From NCBI GenBank assembly GCA_028288925.1, contig JAQGHG010000017.1, forward strand, positions 1 to 42,267: a DNA stretch of 42,267 nucleotides, in the 5' to 3' direction. Below the pieces are notes generated by a model that made no database searches, had not been told where the DNA came from, and saw only the letters and a program-made list of their open reading frames with translations. The position numbers and the translations under genes are program-made. The DNA comes from Patescibacteria group bacterium (lineage in GTDB: Bacteria > Patescibacteriota > Saccharimonadia > UBA4664). The first letter of the stretch is position 1; each line of letters begins with the position of its first letter. Below are positions 7,768-16,882 of this stretch, piece by piece.

Positions 7768-8868
7768 CTACGTGGTGCTGGACCCGATTTGGCTGCTCAA
7801 GTAGGCATCGATGAAGAGCTCTAAGTCGCCGTCGAGGACATCTTGGGCCTGGCTGGTTTCGGCGCCGGTACGGACGTCTTTGACCTTGGTGTAGGGGTGG
7901 AGGACGTAGTTGCGGATCTGGCTCCCCCATTCGGCCGATTTGTCGCTGGCGCGCAGGCCGGTGAGTTCGGCTTTGTGTTGGGCTTCGAGCAGCGCGGTGA
8001 GGCGGGATTTGAGGATGGCCATGGCTTTTTCGCGGTTTTGGAGCTGGGAGCGCTCGTTTTGGATGGCGACGACGGTATTGGTGGGAATATGGGTGATGCG
8101 CACGGCCGAGTCGGTGGTGTTGACGCTTTGGCCGCCGTTGCCGCCGGAGCGGTAGACGTCGACGCGCAGGTCGCCGGGGTCGATTTCGAGCTCGGTGGTT
8201 TGCTCGAGCTGGGGCAACACTTCGACGAGGGCGAACGAGGTCTGGCGCAGATTGTCGGAGTTGAAGGGGCTCAAGCGCACCAGGCGGTGGACGCCGCCTT
8301 CGCCCTTGAGCTTGCCGTAGGCGTAGGGGCCGGTGATTTCGAAGGTGGTGCTCTTGAGGCCGGCTTCTTCGCCGGGGCTCACGGATAGCAGCTCGGCGGT
8401 GTAGCCCTGGCGCTCGGCCCAGCGCAGGTACATGCGCTGGAGCATCTGGGCCCAGTCTTGCGCGTCGGTGCCGCCGGTGCCGGCGTGGACCTCGACGATG
8501 GCGCCGGCGCGGTCGTGGGGGCCGGAGAGCTTGAGCTCAAATTCGCGACCGGCGAATTCGGCTGCCAGCTGCTCGTAGGTGCGGCCGGCTGATTCCATGT
8601 AGCTGGGTTCGGCGCCAAATTCGCGCAAAGCCTCGGTCTCGTCGTGCACGCGCCGGGCGAGATCGCGCCAGTACTCCACATGCTTGGCCAGGGCGGCTAG
8701 CTGCTGTGAGGCGGCGGCGGCTTCCTGGGGGTTATCCCAGAAGCTGGGTCGCAGCGTCTGGTTGGTGAGGTCTTCGGCGCGTTGCTCGTCGGCTTCGATG
8801 TCGAGTTTGATGACGGCGTCATCAACCTGCCGGGAGAGGCCTTCGAGTTTTCGCAGGAGTTCTTGCAT
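7768..8868 (-). CDS. prfB: Peptide chain release factor 2
   Basis: Class I release factor reading UGA and UAA, 366 aa from the chosen start. The stop-codon recognition tripeptide SPF (RLSPFNS) and the peptidyl-hydrolysis GGQ (GGNGGQSVN) are both present. I choose ATG 8868-8866 (MQELLRK) because the extra 16 codons upstream do not resemble RF2 and a TATAAT lies exactly 7 nt before this ATG, indicating a leaderless mRNA. The frame is continuous, so the autoregulatory +1 frameshift found in many prfB genes is absent. A functional RF2 fits UGA being a stop in this organism. Confidence 0.95.
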   Translation of the reverse strand: MQELLRKLEGLSRQVDDAVIKLDIEADEQRAEDLTNQTLRPSFWDNPQEAAAASQQLAALAKHVEYWRDLARRVHDETEALREFGAEPSYMESAGRTYEQLAAEFAGREFELKLSGPHDRAGAIVEVHAGTGGTDAQDWAQMLQRMYLRWAERQGYTAELLSVSPGEEAGLKSTTFEITGPYAYGKLKGEGGVHRLVRLSPFNSDNLRQTSFALVEVLPQLEQTTELEIDPGDLRVDVYRSGGNGGQSVNTTDSAVRITHIPTNTVVAIQNERSQLQNREKAMAILKSRLTALLEAQHKAELTGLRASDKSAEWGSQIRNYVLHPYTKVKDVRTGAETSQAQDVLDGDLELFIDAYLSSQIGSSTT

Positions 8869-8875
8869 GGTGTAC

Positions 8876-8881
8876 ATTATA
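8876..8881 (-). promoter_or_regulatory. -10 element of prfB (leaderless)
   Basis: Perfect TATAAT on the minus strand, 7 nt before the prfB ATG. The -35 region is weak: GACAGA-like at an 18-nt spacing. No SD is present. Confidence 0.6.
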
Positions 8882-8915
8882 CGGCATACGGCTATGTGCT
8901 CTGTCCTAAACATCA

Positions 8916-8944
8916 AAAAAGCCCTCGGTGAGGAGGGTTTTTTT
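8916..8944 (-). terminator. Terminator of the LPXTG protein gene
   Basis: Stem CCCTC (8922-8926) with GAGGG (8933-8937), flanked by an A-run and a T-run, so it could work in both directions. It follows the surface-protein stop on the minus strand and insulates the prfB promoter. Confidence 0.8.
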
Positions 8945-8958
8945 GGGGAGCGTAAGGG

Positions 8959-9651
8959 TTACTTGCGCTTGCGGCTCTTGATGTAAGCCATACCGCTGCC
9001 GATCATGGCGCTCAGGCCAAGGGCGGAGGCGGCTACCGGGGCACCGGTTTGGGGCAGCACGGGCTGCTCGGTGCTGGTACCCAAGACCTCGGGGGTCGGG
9101 GTAGGCGTGGGGACTACGGGAGGAGTCGGGGTGGGGCTGGGCGTAGGCGTAGGCGTGGGGGTGGGAGTGGGAGTAGGTACTTCAACCTTCACGTAAGCCA
9201 GGTCGCAACCCTTCTGGGGCTGCTTGTGGTCGGTGGAATCACCGGTGAAACAAGCTTGGTTCTTGATAGTGACGTCGCTGGTAGCGGTCACTTTGACGGT
9301 GATGGTGCGCTCAGCGCTCTTCTTCATGCCGATGGTACCAACATTGAAGTTGTCCTGGCTGACGAGCTGGAGACCGGCGGGAAGCTGGTCGGTGATCATG
9401 GTTTTGATCATCTCGTCGCCTTTGCCTACGGCTACGTTGGAGACCGTAATGTGGTATACCAGCGTGTCGCCGGGGTGGGCGACCACAGCGGAAGCGGCGG
9501 TATCGGCCTTAGAAAGGGCCGATTGGGTGGTAACGTTCTGAACGTCCTTCCGGATGACACCCTTGGGGTGGCAGGCGGCGGCAATGCCGGTCGAGAGCAG
9601 CACCATGGCGGTGGCGGCGACCGATATTTGAGTAAATTTCTTGGTAGTCAT
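8959..9651 (-). CDS. LPXTG-anchored surface protein with DUF11-like domain
   Basis: Exported wall-attached protein, 230 aa from MTTKKF. Signal peptide residues 1-26 end AAA; a DUF11-like beta domain spans about 45-125 (GDTLVYHITVSN, ITDQLPAGL); a Pro-Thr-rich spacer runs about 158-188. The sorting signal LPQTG is at 199-203, followed by a hydrophobic helix and a KSRKRK tail. This is the classical sortase A substrate layout, but no sortase gene lies in the window. Start ATG 9651-9649 is chosen because it begins the signal peptide; AAAGGAG lies 13 nt upstream. Four Cys residues (27, 134, 149 and others nearby) could form disulfides outside the cell. Function beyond surface display is unknown. 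Confidence 0.85.
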   Translation of the reverse strand: MTTKKFTQISVAATAMVLLSTGIAAACHPKGVIRKDVQNVTTQSALSKADTAASAVVAHPGDTLVYHITVSNVAVGKGDEMIKTMITDQLPAGLQLVSQDNFNVGTIGMKKSAERTITVKVTATSDVTIKNQACFTGDSTDHKQPQKGCDLAYVKVEVPTPTPTPTPTPTPSPTPTPPVVPTPTPTPEVLGTSTEQPVLPQTGAPVAASALGLSAMIGSGMAYIKSRKRK

Positions 9652-9681
9652 AGTCGTTCGTAAACTCCTTTGGTACGAAAT

Positions 9682-9701
9682 TTCATTCGTATTTGAATGA
9701 A
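9682..9701 (-). promoter_or_regulatory. Inverted repeat in the 5' UTR of the LPXTG gene
   Basis: TTCATTC (9682-9688) and GAATGAA (9695-9701) with a 6-nt spacer, starting right at the predicted transcription start. It may be a 5' stabilising hairpin or an operator. Confidence 0.5.
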
Positions 9702-9709
9702 TGTTGAGT

Positions 9710-9738
9710 ATTATACCCAAAGATTTTACGTTTGTCAA
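9710..9738 (-). promoter_or_regulatory. Consensus sigma-70 promoter of the LPXTG gene
   Basis: TTGACA (9738-9733), 17-nt spacer, TATAAT (9715-9710): a perfect match to the vegetative consensus at both hexamers, implying strong, constitutive expression of the surface protein. Confidence 0.9.
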
Positions 9739-9764
9739 TAGTTTTAGAGCAAAGTTACAACGGG

Positions 9765-12359
9765 CTAGTTGTTGGGTTGGAACTTGAACCTAAAGGGATT
9801 GGCGTCCGCGGGAACCTGCGGCGGGATGGGCTGGCCGGAGGCGTCCAATGGCACCGGCGTGGCGCTTCCGGGGAGGGTAAGGTTCCAGAGTTTAATCGCG
9901 GCTGGGTTGCTGTTGCAGCGCGCGGTGGGTAGAGCGCCGGCAAAGAAGACCTCATCGGTGGCGGCGTCCCAGGGGTTGGCGAGCCCACCGCCGCTGCAGA
10001 CCTTGGCCGTGGCCACGCCGGCGGGGGGCGTAAAGTTGGCTACCGGCAGGCTAGCTAGCGCGCCTTCCATGTAGTCGTGCCAGATGGGGGCGGCGCCGGT
10101 GATGCCGTCGATGTTGTTCATGGCCGAGTGGTCGTTGTTGCCGACCCAGACAGCGGTGACGAGCTGGGGCGTGTAGCCGACGGTCCAGTTGTCGCGGAAA
10201 TCGTTGGTGGTGCCGGTCTTGGCGGCGGAGGGGCGGGAGAGCAAGAGTGGCGAGTTTAAGGGGAATTCCGGCGCGCGCGAGTTGTTGTCGGAGAGGATAT
10301 TGGTAATCATATAGGCCACGCGCGGGTCGAGGGCGGCTTGGGCTTTGGCGCCGGATTTAGTGATGTCCTTGCCGTAGCGGTCTGACACTTTGGCGATCGC
10401 GCGCGGAGGGACTTTGGTGCCGTTGTTGGCGAAGGTGGCATACGCGGTCGCCATATCAATGGGGCGCACCTCTCCCCCGCCCAGCACGAGCGCCAAACCG
10501 AAGCGGTTTTCGTCTTGGAGGGTGGTAATGCCTAGGTCGTGGGCGGTCTGGATGGTGTCGTGGATCCCGGCGTATTGCAGGACTTTGATGGCGGGGATGT
10601 TGAGGGAGTTGTCGAGGGCATGGCGGAGCGATACCGAGCCATGGAATTTGAGGTCGTAGTTTTGGGGAATGTATTGGCTGCCGTCGCCGTTCGGGAGAAC
10701 GAGCGGGGTGTCGTCGACGTGGGTGGCGCCGTTCCAGCCTTTTTTAAACGCGGTGGCGTAGGCGATGGGTTTGAAGCTCGAACCGGGCTGGAGCTCGGAC
10801 ATTATAACGTTGACGTTGCCGAAGCCAGGGGCGTTGTAGTCGACACTGCCGACCATGGCCAGGATGTCGCCGGAGGTGGGTTCAAGCGAGATGAGGCCAC
10901 CATTGGTGACGTGGTGCTCGGCGAGGGCGTTTACGTGCTCGGCGACGGTTTGTTCGGCTAGGTGTTGCTTGCTGAGGTCGAGCGTAGTCTGGACGGTGAT
11001 GCCGCCTTCTTCGACGGCTTCGGTGCCGTATTGCTGGCGCAACTGGTTGAGTACGTAAAATACAAAATGCGGCGCTTGGATGTTGAGGCTCTTGGCGTAG
11101 ACCGTCATGGGGTTTGGGGCGGAGACGGTGGCGCCGGCCGCGAGTTGGAGGGGCTGGTTTTTGGCGGCTTCAGCCTGAGTCTTGGTGATCTTACCGAGCT
11201 CGAGCATGCGGCTCAGGACGTAGTCTCGCCGGCCGGTGGCAGCGCCGAGGTCGGCGTTGGGATCGAAACGGTTGGGACCAAGCGGAAGACCGGCGATTAG
11301 AGCCGATTCGCCCAGACTGAGATCGCGTGGGGCTTTGTGAAAGTAGGTTTGGCTGGCGGCGGCGATGCCCGAAGACCCTTGGCCGTAATAGACTTCATTG
11401 AGATACATTTCGAGAATTTGATCTTTGGAGTAGTGCCGCTCGAGCTCCATGGAGAGTAGAAGCTCCTGGTATTTGCGTTGGAGGTTTTTGTGCGAGGTAA
11501 GGAGAGCGTTTTTGACGAGCTGCTGAGTAAGTGTGGAGCCCCCCTCGACCCGGCTACGGTGAGTGATATCGACCCAGGCGGCCCGGGCGGTTCCACGCCA
11601 CGAGAAACCGGGATGGGCGTAGAAATCGGGATCTTCGGCGGCCAGGGTGGCGTCTTTGAGCTGCTGCGGCAGCTGCTTGAGCGGTACGACGTTGGTGGCT
11701 TGGCCACCGTAGCCTTCGTATAGCACCTGACCGTTGCGGTCGAGGATGGTGGTGCCGGTTTTCTTCTTGGCGAGCAAGGCGGCGGGGCTGGAGATGTCGT
11801 TGGCGTAGGAAGACATAGTAGAAGCGGCCGTTGATACCGCGATGGTAATAATGGCAAGGCTACCGGCGGCGGCGACGGCCAGGTAGAGCGCCCGGGCGCG
11901 GCGGCTGGATAGGGTGCGGCCGCCACGGTGGGTGTAGGCTCGCAGATCGGCGGCGATGGGCGGCGCGAAGGTGCGGGCTGTTTGGGCGCCGGATTGGGCC
12001 GCTCCCCAGGCCAACCGGCTGGTTCGCAAGAGGTAACGGGTGGCGTTCAGGCTCGCCCGGCGGCTTTGAATCGCGGTGTATGCCAGGACCTTGCGAGATA
12101 TTGTGAGCGATCGTTGACCAACGGCAAGGATGGCCTGCCGTTGGTCGGGATCAAAATGCCGGATCCGGGACCACTGGATGGTCTGGAGATGATTAATAAA
12201 ACGCTGTCCGAGCTCGGCGAGTGTAAGGGTACTCTCGTAAAGGTGCTCGCGCATATCGGGAACGGTGGCCGGGGGCGTGAGGGTAGCCGGTACACTCTCG
12301 TAAAAAGCGCTGCGGCGGGTAGGCTTGCGTTTGTGTTTCTTTGATTTGGCCATGGGCAT
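9765..12359 (-). CDS. Class A penicillin-binding protein (PBP1A-like)
   Basis: Bifunctional peptidoglycan glycosyltransferase/transpeptidase, 864 aa. A long basic cytoplasmic region of about 155 residues precedes one transmembrane helix (about 157-180). The GT51 domain has catalytic E242 in [11 protein letters not shown] and the [12 protein letters not shown] motif at 273-284. The transpeptidase has S527-xx-K530 (GSSFKP), SLN at 585-587 and KTGT at 714-717, so both activities look intact. Two ATGs are close together (12359 and 12353); the second has GCGGGA 7 nt upstream and may be the real start. The cytoplasmic tail is much longer than in typical PBP1A and could dock division or shape proteins. 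Confidence 0.95.
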   Translation of the reverse strand: MPMAKSKKHKRKPTRRSAFYESVPATLTPPATVPDMREHLYESTLTLAELGQRFINHLQTIQWSRIRHFDPDQRQAILAVGQRSLTISRKVLAYTAIQSRRASLNATRYLLRTSRLAWGAAQSGAQTARTFAPPIAADLRAYTHRGGRTLSSRRARALYLAVAAAGSLAIITIAVSTAASTMSSYANDISSPAALLAKKKTGTTILDRNGQVLYEGYGGQATNVVPLKQLPQQLKDATLAAEDPDFYAHPGFSWRGTARAAWVDITHRSRVEGGSTLTQQLVKNALLTSHKNLQRKYQELLLSMELERHYSKDQILEMYLNEVYYGQGSSGIAAASQTYFHKAPRDLSLGESALIAGLPLGPNRFDPNADLGAATGRRDYVLSRMLELGKITKTQAEAAKNQPLQLAAGATVSAPNPMTVYAKSLNIQAPHFVFYVLNQLRQQYGTEAVEEGGITVQTTLDLSKQHLAEQTVAEHVNALAEHHVTNGGLISLEPTSGDILAMVGSVDYNAPGFGNVNVIMSELQPGSSFKPIAYATAFKKGWNGATHVDDTPLVLPNGDGSQYIPQNYDLKFHGSVSLRHALDNSLNIPAIKVLQYAGIHDTIQTAHDLGITTLQDENRFGLALVLGGGEVRPIDMATAYATFANNGTKVPPRAIAKVSDRYGKDITKSGAKAQAALDPRVAYMITNILSDNNSRAPEFPLNSPLLLSRPSAAKTGTTNDFRDNWTVGYTPQLVTAVWVGNNDHSAMNNIDGITGAAPIWHDYMEGALASLPVANFTPPAGVATAKVCSGGGLANPWDAATDEVFFAGALPTARCNSNPAAIKLWNLTLPGSATPVPLDASGQPIPPQVPADANPFRFKFQPNN

Positions 12360-12420
12360 TCCCGCTAGTTGAATTGGTTTAGGAGGGTGTGACTGATACG
12401 AGTTGTCACTTTCACCAATT

Positions 12421-12449
12421 ATCGTAGCCGGTGTTGGGCGATATTACAA
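12421..12449 (-). promoter_or_regulatory. Possible promoter of the PBP gene
   Basis: TTGTAA (12449-12444), 17-nt spacer, TACGAT (12426-12421) on the minus strand. Each hexamer matches the consensus at 4 of 6 positions. Confidence 0.35.
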
Positions 12450-12534
12450 TATGGAATTTGGCTAGGATTTTCGCATTGCTCTCCCCTTTTGCTTCCGCGC
12501 TCTGCTCCTCTGGCGTGTGTCTGTGTAGCTCTAG

Positions 12535-12554
12535 CCTGCGGGTGGCAACGCAGG
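12535..12554. repeat. Hairpin downstream of topA
   Basis: CCTGCG (12535-12540) and CGCAGG (12549-12554) with an 8-nt loop, 31 nt past the topA stop. No T-run follows on either strand, so termination by it would be weak. The rest of the 12360-12584 gap holds no gene that I can support. Confidence 0.4.
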
Positions 12555-12584
12555 AATATTCCGCGGCTGACAGGACCCGTAGCC

Positions 12585-14912
12585 TTAAGACTTAACGATG
12601 CGGCGGCGCTTGGAGCGGGCAGGCGCGGCGGCCAGCAGCTCTTCGGCTTGCTTGAGCTCGATCGAGGCGGGTTCGGTGTCCTTGGGGATTTTGGCGTTTT
12701 TCTTGCCGTCGGTGATGTAGGGCCCGAAGCGGCCGTTGAGGATGGCGATGGGGCTGCCTTCGAAGGTCTTGATGTGCTTGGCGGCATCGGTGGCGGTCTT
12801 CTCGGCGATGAGCTCGCGGGCGCGCTCGAGTGTGATGCTCAAGGGATCGTCGGGCTTGATGGAGGCGTAAGTGCTCCCCCACTTGATGTAGGGGCCGAAG
12901 CGGCCGAAGTTGGCGGCGATATCCTGGCCGTCCTCGGTCTGGCCGACGATGCGCGGAAGTTTGAAGAGCTCCAGGGCGTCTTCGAGGGTGACCTCGTCCA
13001 TGCGCTTGCCTTCGGGGATGGGGGCGAACTTGGGCTTCTCTTCGTTGCCGTCCTTGTCCTTGTCGGTGGCTTCGCCGAGCTGGAGCATGGGGCCGTAGCG
13101 GCCGAGGCGGGCGATGATGGGTTTGCCGGTCTTGGGGTCTTTGCCGAGCTCGCGCGCGCCGGCGGCTTCCATGCGGCTGACGCCTTCGGCGGCTTCGACG
13201 GTTTCGTGGAACGGTCCGTAGAATTCGGCGATCATGGTGTTCCATTTTTGCTTGCCTTCGGCGATTTCGTCGAATTCTTCTTCGACTTTCTTGGTGAAGT
13301 CGAAGTCGACGACGGCCGCGAAGTGCTCTACCAAGAAGTCGTTGACGAGCATGCCGACGGAGGTGGGAAAGAGTTTGTTGCGGTCGGCGCCGTAGGTCTC
13401 GATAGTGTCTTGCTCGGTGATATTGCCTTCTTTGAGCTCAAATTTCTTGACCGGGCGTTGTTTGCCTTCCAGCTCCCCTTTCACGATGTATTCGCGATCT
13501 TGGATGGTGGAGATGGTCGGGGCGTAGGTGGACGGCCGGCCGATGCCCATTTCTTCCATGCGCTTAACGAGGCTGGCTTCAGTGTAGCGGGGCTTGGGGC
13601 GGTCGTAGACTTGGATGGCCTGCATGAATTGTAGCGGCAGGTTTTGACCGACCTCCATGGGTGGCAGTATCCCCTCTTCTTCCGGCTCTTCGTCCGAATC
13701 GTGGGCCAGATAGAGCTTGAGGAAGCCGTCAAACAGCACGACTTCGCCCTTGGCGACGAATTGCTCGGGCCGGGTAGAGATGTCGATGCGGGCGGTGGTG
13801 CGCTCGAGCTTGGCGTCGGCCATCTGGGAGGCGACGGTGCGCTTCCAGATGAGCTCGTAGAGGCGGGTTTCGCCGGTCTCGCCGCTCGTGGTGGTATTGG
13901 CGAAGTTGGTGGGGCGGATGGCTTCGTGAGCCTCCTGGGCGCCGGCCGATTTGGTGGTAAACTGGCGCATCTGGTGGTACTGCGGGCCAAACTGGCTCTT
14001 GATCTGCTCGGCGGCGCCGTCGATGGCCTGGTCCGAGAGATGGACGGAGTCGGTACGCATGTAGGTGATTTTTCCGGCTTCGTAGAGGCGCTGGGAGAGC
14101 GTCATGGTCTGGCGGACGCTGAAGCCGAGCTTGCGGCTGGCCTCCTGCTGGAGGGTAGAGGTGGTAAACGGCGCGGCGGGCTTGCGGGCGGCCGGCTTGG
14201 TCTCGATGTCGGCGACCTTGAACTCGGCGCCGATGACGTCTTCCAGAAATTTGCGGGCCTCGGCGTCGGTCTTGAAGCGCGTCGGCAGCTCGGCCTTCAG
14301 CAGGGATTCGCCGGCTACCGTGAAGTCGGCGGTGACGCGGTAGGCCGATTTGGCCGCGAAGCCTTCGATTTCACGCTCGCGTTCCACGATGATGCGCACC
14401 GCCACACTCTGTACGCGGCCGGCGGAGAGCCCGCGTTGGACCTTCTTCCAGAGCACCGGCGAGAGCTCGTAGCCTACGAGGCGGTCAAGTACGCGGCGGG
14501 CTTGCTGGGCGTCCACCAGGCCTTGGTCGACGAAGCGCGAGTTGGCGATGGCCTTCTCGATGGCGGTTTTGGTGATTTCGTGGAAGGCGATGCGCTTGGT
14601 GGTTTTGACGTCGAGCCCGAGCGCCTGGCACAAGTGCCAACTAATGGCTTCTCCTTCGCGGTCTTCATCGGTCGCGAGCCAGACGGTGTCGGCGGCTTTG
14701 GCGTATTTCTTGAGTTCATTAATGCGTTTTTTCTTGTCGGGGGTAATCTCGTAGGTCGGTTTAAAATCGTGCTCAATGTCGATCGACATGCCGGACTTGG
14801 GCAGATCGCGGACATGACCGTACGAAGCCTCGACCTGGTAATCTTTACCGAGGAATTGATTGATGGTTTTGGCCTTGGCGGGGCTCTCTACTATAACTAG
14901 GTGTTTGCTCAT
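12585..14912 (-). CDS. topA: DNA topoisomerase I
   Basis: Type IA topoisomerase relaxing negative supercoils, 775 aa. The Toprim domain is at residues 1-120, with E9 and the acidic D82/D84 (TDEDREGEAISWH). The catalytic tyrosine is Y284 in ITYMRTDS. The C-terminal part carries three glycine-rich repeats (around RLGRYGPMLQLG, NFGRFGPYIKWG and LNGRFGPYITDG) of the Toprim_C_rpt type in place of zinc fingers, and ends in a basic tail (RSKRRRIVKS). Start is ATG 14912-14910; no clear SD precedes it. It is transcribed alone. Confidence 0.98.
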   Translation of the reverse strand: MSKHLVIVESPAKAKTINQFLGKDYQVEASYGHVRDLPKSGMSIDIEHDFKPTYEITPDKKKRINELKKYAKAADTVWLATDEDREGEAISWHLCQALGLDVKTTKRIAFHEITKTAIEKAIANSRFVDQGLVDAQQARRVLDRLVGYELSPVLWKKVQRGLSAGRVQSVAVRIIVEREREIEGFAAKSAYRVTADFTVAGESLLKAELPTRFKTDAEARKFLEDVIGAEFKVADIETKPAARKPAAPFTTSTLQQEASRKLGFSVRQTMTLSQRLYEAGKITYMRTDSVHLSDQAIDGAAEQIKSQFGPQYHQMRQFTTKSAGAQEAHEAIRPTNFANTTTSGETGETRLYELIWKRTVASQMADAKLERTTARIDISTRPEQFVAKGEVVLFDGFLKLYLAHDSDEEPEEEGILPPMEVGQNLPLQFMQAIQVYDRPKPRYTEASLVKRMEEMGIGRPSTYAPTISTIQDREYIVKGELEGKQRPVKKFELKEGNITEQDTIETYGADRNKLFPTSVGMLVNDFLVEHFAAVVDFDFTKKVEEEFDEIAEGKQKWNTMIAEFYGPFHETVEAAEGVSRMEAAGARELGKDPKTGKPIIARLGRYGPMLQLGEATDKDKDGNEEKPKFAPIPEGKRMDEVTLEDALELFKLPRIVGQTEDGQDIAANFGRFGPYIKWGSTYASIKPDDPLSITLERARELIAEKTATDAAKHIKTFEGSPIAILNGRFGPYITDGKKNAKIPKDTEPASIELKQAEELLAAAPARSKRRRIVKS

Positions 14913-15039
14913 GATGCTTACGGTATCAGTTCTTATGGTTAGTGGTCTAGGGGAAAACTATCTGGCGGCAGATCGCCGCGCACTGGGAACCGACGTTATC
15001 AGGTGGGGTGGGGCGCGTCAAGGTTAGTTTGCATGAAGG

Positions 15040-15082
15040 AGGCCCGAACGAGAGAATCATAGCGACTCTCTCGTTCGGGCCT
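15040..15082. repeat. 16-bp perfect inverted repeat without T-tract
   Basis: Arms 15040-15055 and 15067-15082 are perfectly complementary over 16 bp, around an 11-nt loop. It lies 35 nt beyond the stop of the small membrane protein gene on the minus strand. Neither side has a U-tract, so it differs from the standard terminators elsewhere in the window. It may act as an mRNA 3' stabiliser or a factor-dependent terminator. Confidence 0.7.
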
Positions 15083-15116
15083 AGGTGGTGGGCCCAGCTG
15101 GCCAGGCGGTGGCCGC

Positions 15117-15392
15117 CTACTCGGGCTTGTCCCCATCGCCGCCGGTGGGCGAGTTGGGGTCGAGGTAGCCCAGCCTCTTCATTAGCGGGGTGCCGCTGAT
15201 CAAGAGGATGATTGCCAGGACGATGCCACCTATGATCTCCAGTGTCCCTCCAATACTGAGGAGAACCAGGGCCCCTACGAACGACCCTATTGCGGTGAGG
15301 ATCAGTAGGATCGGGAATTTCCTCGGCCTTTTCATGCCTGACCTTTCGGGGTTTTGCCGTGCGGCGGCGTAGGCCGCTTTGACGTAATTCAT
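15117..15392 (-). CDS. Small two-helix membrane protein, unknown function
   Basis: Hypothetical 91-aa protein from MNYVKAAY. It has a basic N-terminus (about residues 1-25), two transmembrane helices (about 27-45 and 48-68), and a short acidic, Gly/Pro-rich tail (GGDGDKPE). Start at 15392 is preferred over 15419 because AAAGGT precedes it at a proper distance. I do not recognise a family. It stands alone between topA and the helicase gene. Confidence 0.6.
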   Translation of the reverse strand: MNYVKAAYAAARQNPERSGMKRPRKFPILLILTAIGSFVGALVLLSIGGTLEIIGGIVLAIILLISGTPLMKRLGYLDPNSPTGGDGDKPE

Positions 15393-15477
15393 AATGACAC
15401 CTTTGATGCTATTGGTCAAGCAACGAGCTCTGATCTTGAAGTCAAACTAGGTCTGGATTTATGAGAAGTTGTTAGTT

Positions 15478-15506
15478 TTGACAAACATCCTTATATATGC
15501 TAGAGT
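15478..15506 (+). promoter_or_regulatory. Promoter of the DEAD-box helicase gene
   Basis: TTGACA (15478-15483), 17-nt spacer, TAGAGT (15501-15506). It yields a 5' UTR of about 77 nt. Confidence 0.7.
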
Positions 15507-15547
15507 TCTAGTAATTGTTGATCGTGAATTGCGGACCTTGTTACTGG

Positions 15548-15570
15548 AACTGCCAATTTGCGAGGCAGTT
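15548..15570 (+). promoter_or_regulatory. 5' UTR hairpin of the helicase mRNA
   Basis: AACTGCC (15548-15554) pairs with GGCAGTT (15564-15570) around a 9-nt loop, ending 10 nt before the AAAGGA SD. A structured leader before an RNA helicase gene suggests autoregulation or cold control, but this is only a suggestion. Confidence 0.5.
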
Positions 15571-15589
15571 TAGTAAATAAAGGAACCCT

Positions 15590-16828
15590 ATGTATCCTCA
15601 GAGCTCACTCTCTGGCCGTGGCCGTAAAGGCGCACGACCGATGTTTTCGTCGAAGAATCGGCGTGGACCGCAGGTCAAATCGATTGACCCCAACAAATTT
15701 ATTAATAAGGCTACGCCTATCATTGAAGAGACGCCGTTTGTGCCCGAGCACAAGTTCGTCGATTTTGGTTTTGATAAGCGCTTGCAATTCAATATTGACG
15801 CGCATGGCTATGAGCACCCCACCCCCGTTCAGGATGGTGCTATCCCCTACGTCCAGGAAGGCCGCGACCTCATTGGCCTAGCCAACACCGGTACTGGTAA
15901 GACGGCGGCGTTTTTGCTGCCGACGATCCACCGTATGCTGCGTCACGAGGTCAAGCGCTGCTTGATCCTGGTGCCGACGCGCGAGCTGGCCATCCAGATC
16001 GAAGAGGAATTCCGCATCTTCGCGAAAGGCCTCAGCCTGTACGCTACCCTCGTGGTAGGTGGCGCTTCGATCAACCGTCAGCTGTCGCAGCTGGCGCGCA
16101 AGCCTCAGTTTATTGTGTCGACCCCCGGCCGGCTCAAGGACTTGCTGGAAAACTACGGCCAGCGCATCGACGACTTCGATGTGCTCGTGCTCGACGAAGC
16201 CGACCGCATGTTGGATATGGGCTTCATCCGCGACATCCGCTCGATCATGAGTAACTTGCGCGAAGAGCGGCAGACGCTGTTCCTGAGCGCGACGATTACG
16301 CCTGATATCGAGCAGCTCATTACGACTATCCTCAAAGACCCCGCTACCGTGAGCGTCCGCAAGGGCGAGACCAGCAGCCATGTCGAGCAGGATGTGGTGC
16401 GCGTAGAAGGCGGCAAGGAAGCCAAGGAAGAGAAGCTCGTAGAGTTGCTCTCCGGCCCGGAATTCAAGAAGGTTTTGATCTTCGGCGAGACCAAGTGGGG
16501 CGTCCAGAAGCTGGCCGACCGCCTGAATCAGCGCGGCCTCCGGGTAGCGGCGATCCACGGCAACAAGAGCCAGTCGCAGCGCCAGAAGGCTCTGAACGAC
16601 TTCAAGAGCGAGCGGGTACAAGCCTTGATCGCGACTGATGTCGCGGCTCGTGGTCTTGATATTCCCAACGTGTCACATGTGATCAACTTCGATGCTCCCA
16701 AGCAATACGAAGACTACATCCACCGTATCGGCCGTACCGGCCGGGCCGGCCAGATGGGCATGGCTCTGACGTTCGTAACGAGTGGCGCGGCGAGCTTTGA
16801 GCCTCCGCGTCCCGGCGGCCGGCGCTAA
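15590..16828 (+). CDS. DEAD-box ATP-dependent RNA helicase (RhlE/DeaD-like)
   Basis: Cytosolic RNA helicase, 412 aa, two RecA-like domains. Motifs in order: F and Q-motif region (HPTPVQDGAIP), motif I ANTGTGKT, Ia PTRELA, Ib TPGR, II DEADRMLD, III SAT, then the C-terminal motifs VI HRIGRTGRAG. The basic first 35 residues are probably RNA-binding, and the short tail ends in PPRPGGRR. Start ATG is set 6 nt after AAAGGA. Likely roles are ribosome assembly or mRNA unwinding and decay. Confidence 0.95.
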   Translation: MYPQSSLSGRGRKGARPMFSSKNRRGPQVKSIDPNKFINKATPIIEETPFVPEHKFVDFGFDKRLQFNIDAHGYEHPTPVQDGAIPYVQEGRDLIGLANTGTGKTAAFLLPTIHRMLRHEVKRCLILVPTRELAIQIEEEFRIFAKGLSLYATLVVGGASINRQLSQLARKPQFIVSTPGRLKDLLENYGQRIDDFDVLVLDEADRMLDMGFIRDIRSIMSNLREERQTLFLSATITPDIEQLITTILKDPATVSVRKGETSSHVEQDVVRVEGGKEAKEEKLVELLSGPEFKKVLIFGETKWGVQKLADRLNQRGLRVAAIHGNKSQSQRQKALNDFKSERVQALIATDVAARGLDIPNVSHVINFDAPKQYEDYIHRIGRTGRAGQMGMALTFVTSGAASFEPPRPGGRR

Positions 16829-16845
16829 ACCCTCCGGAAGCCTAT

Positions 16846-16877
16846 AAAAAACGGCCACTACTTGTGGTCGTTTTTTT
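16846..16877. terminator. Bidirectional terminator between helicase and YggT-like genes
   Basis: ACGGCCAC (16851-16858) pairs with GTGGTCGT (16864-16871) around a 5-nt loop, with five A on the left and seven T on the right. It serves both converging genes. Confidence 0.88.
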
Positions 16878-16882
16878 GTTGG

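Noticed and set aside
7768-8916. Programmed +1 frameshift in prfB
   Set aside because: The frame is continuous from the start, with no in-frame TGA near codon 25 and no CTTTGA slip site.
9115-9182. GT-rich repeat tract as a CRISPR or minisatellite
   Set aside because: It encodes the Pro-Thr linker of the LPXTG protein in frame; there are no spacers.
12489-13634. Long open frame of 381 codons opposite topA
   Set aside because: It is the antisense shadow of topA in a GC-rich region. It has no domain, is Gly/Asp-rich and lacks an SD; similar shadows lie opposite der and the ClpC-like gene.
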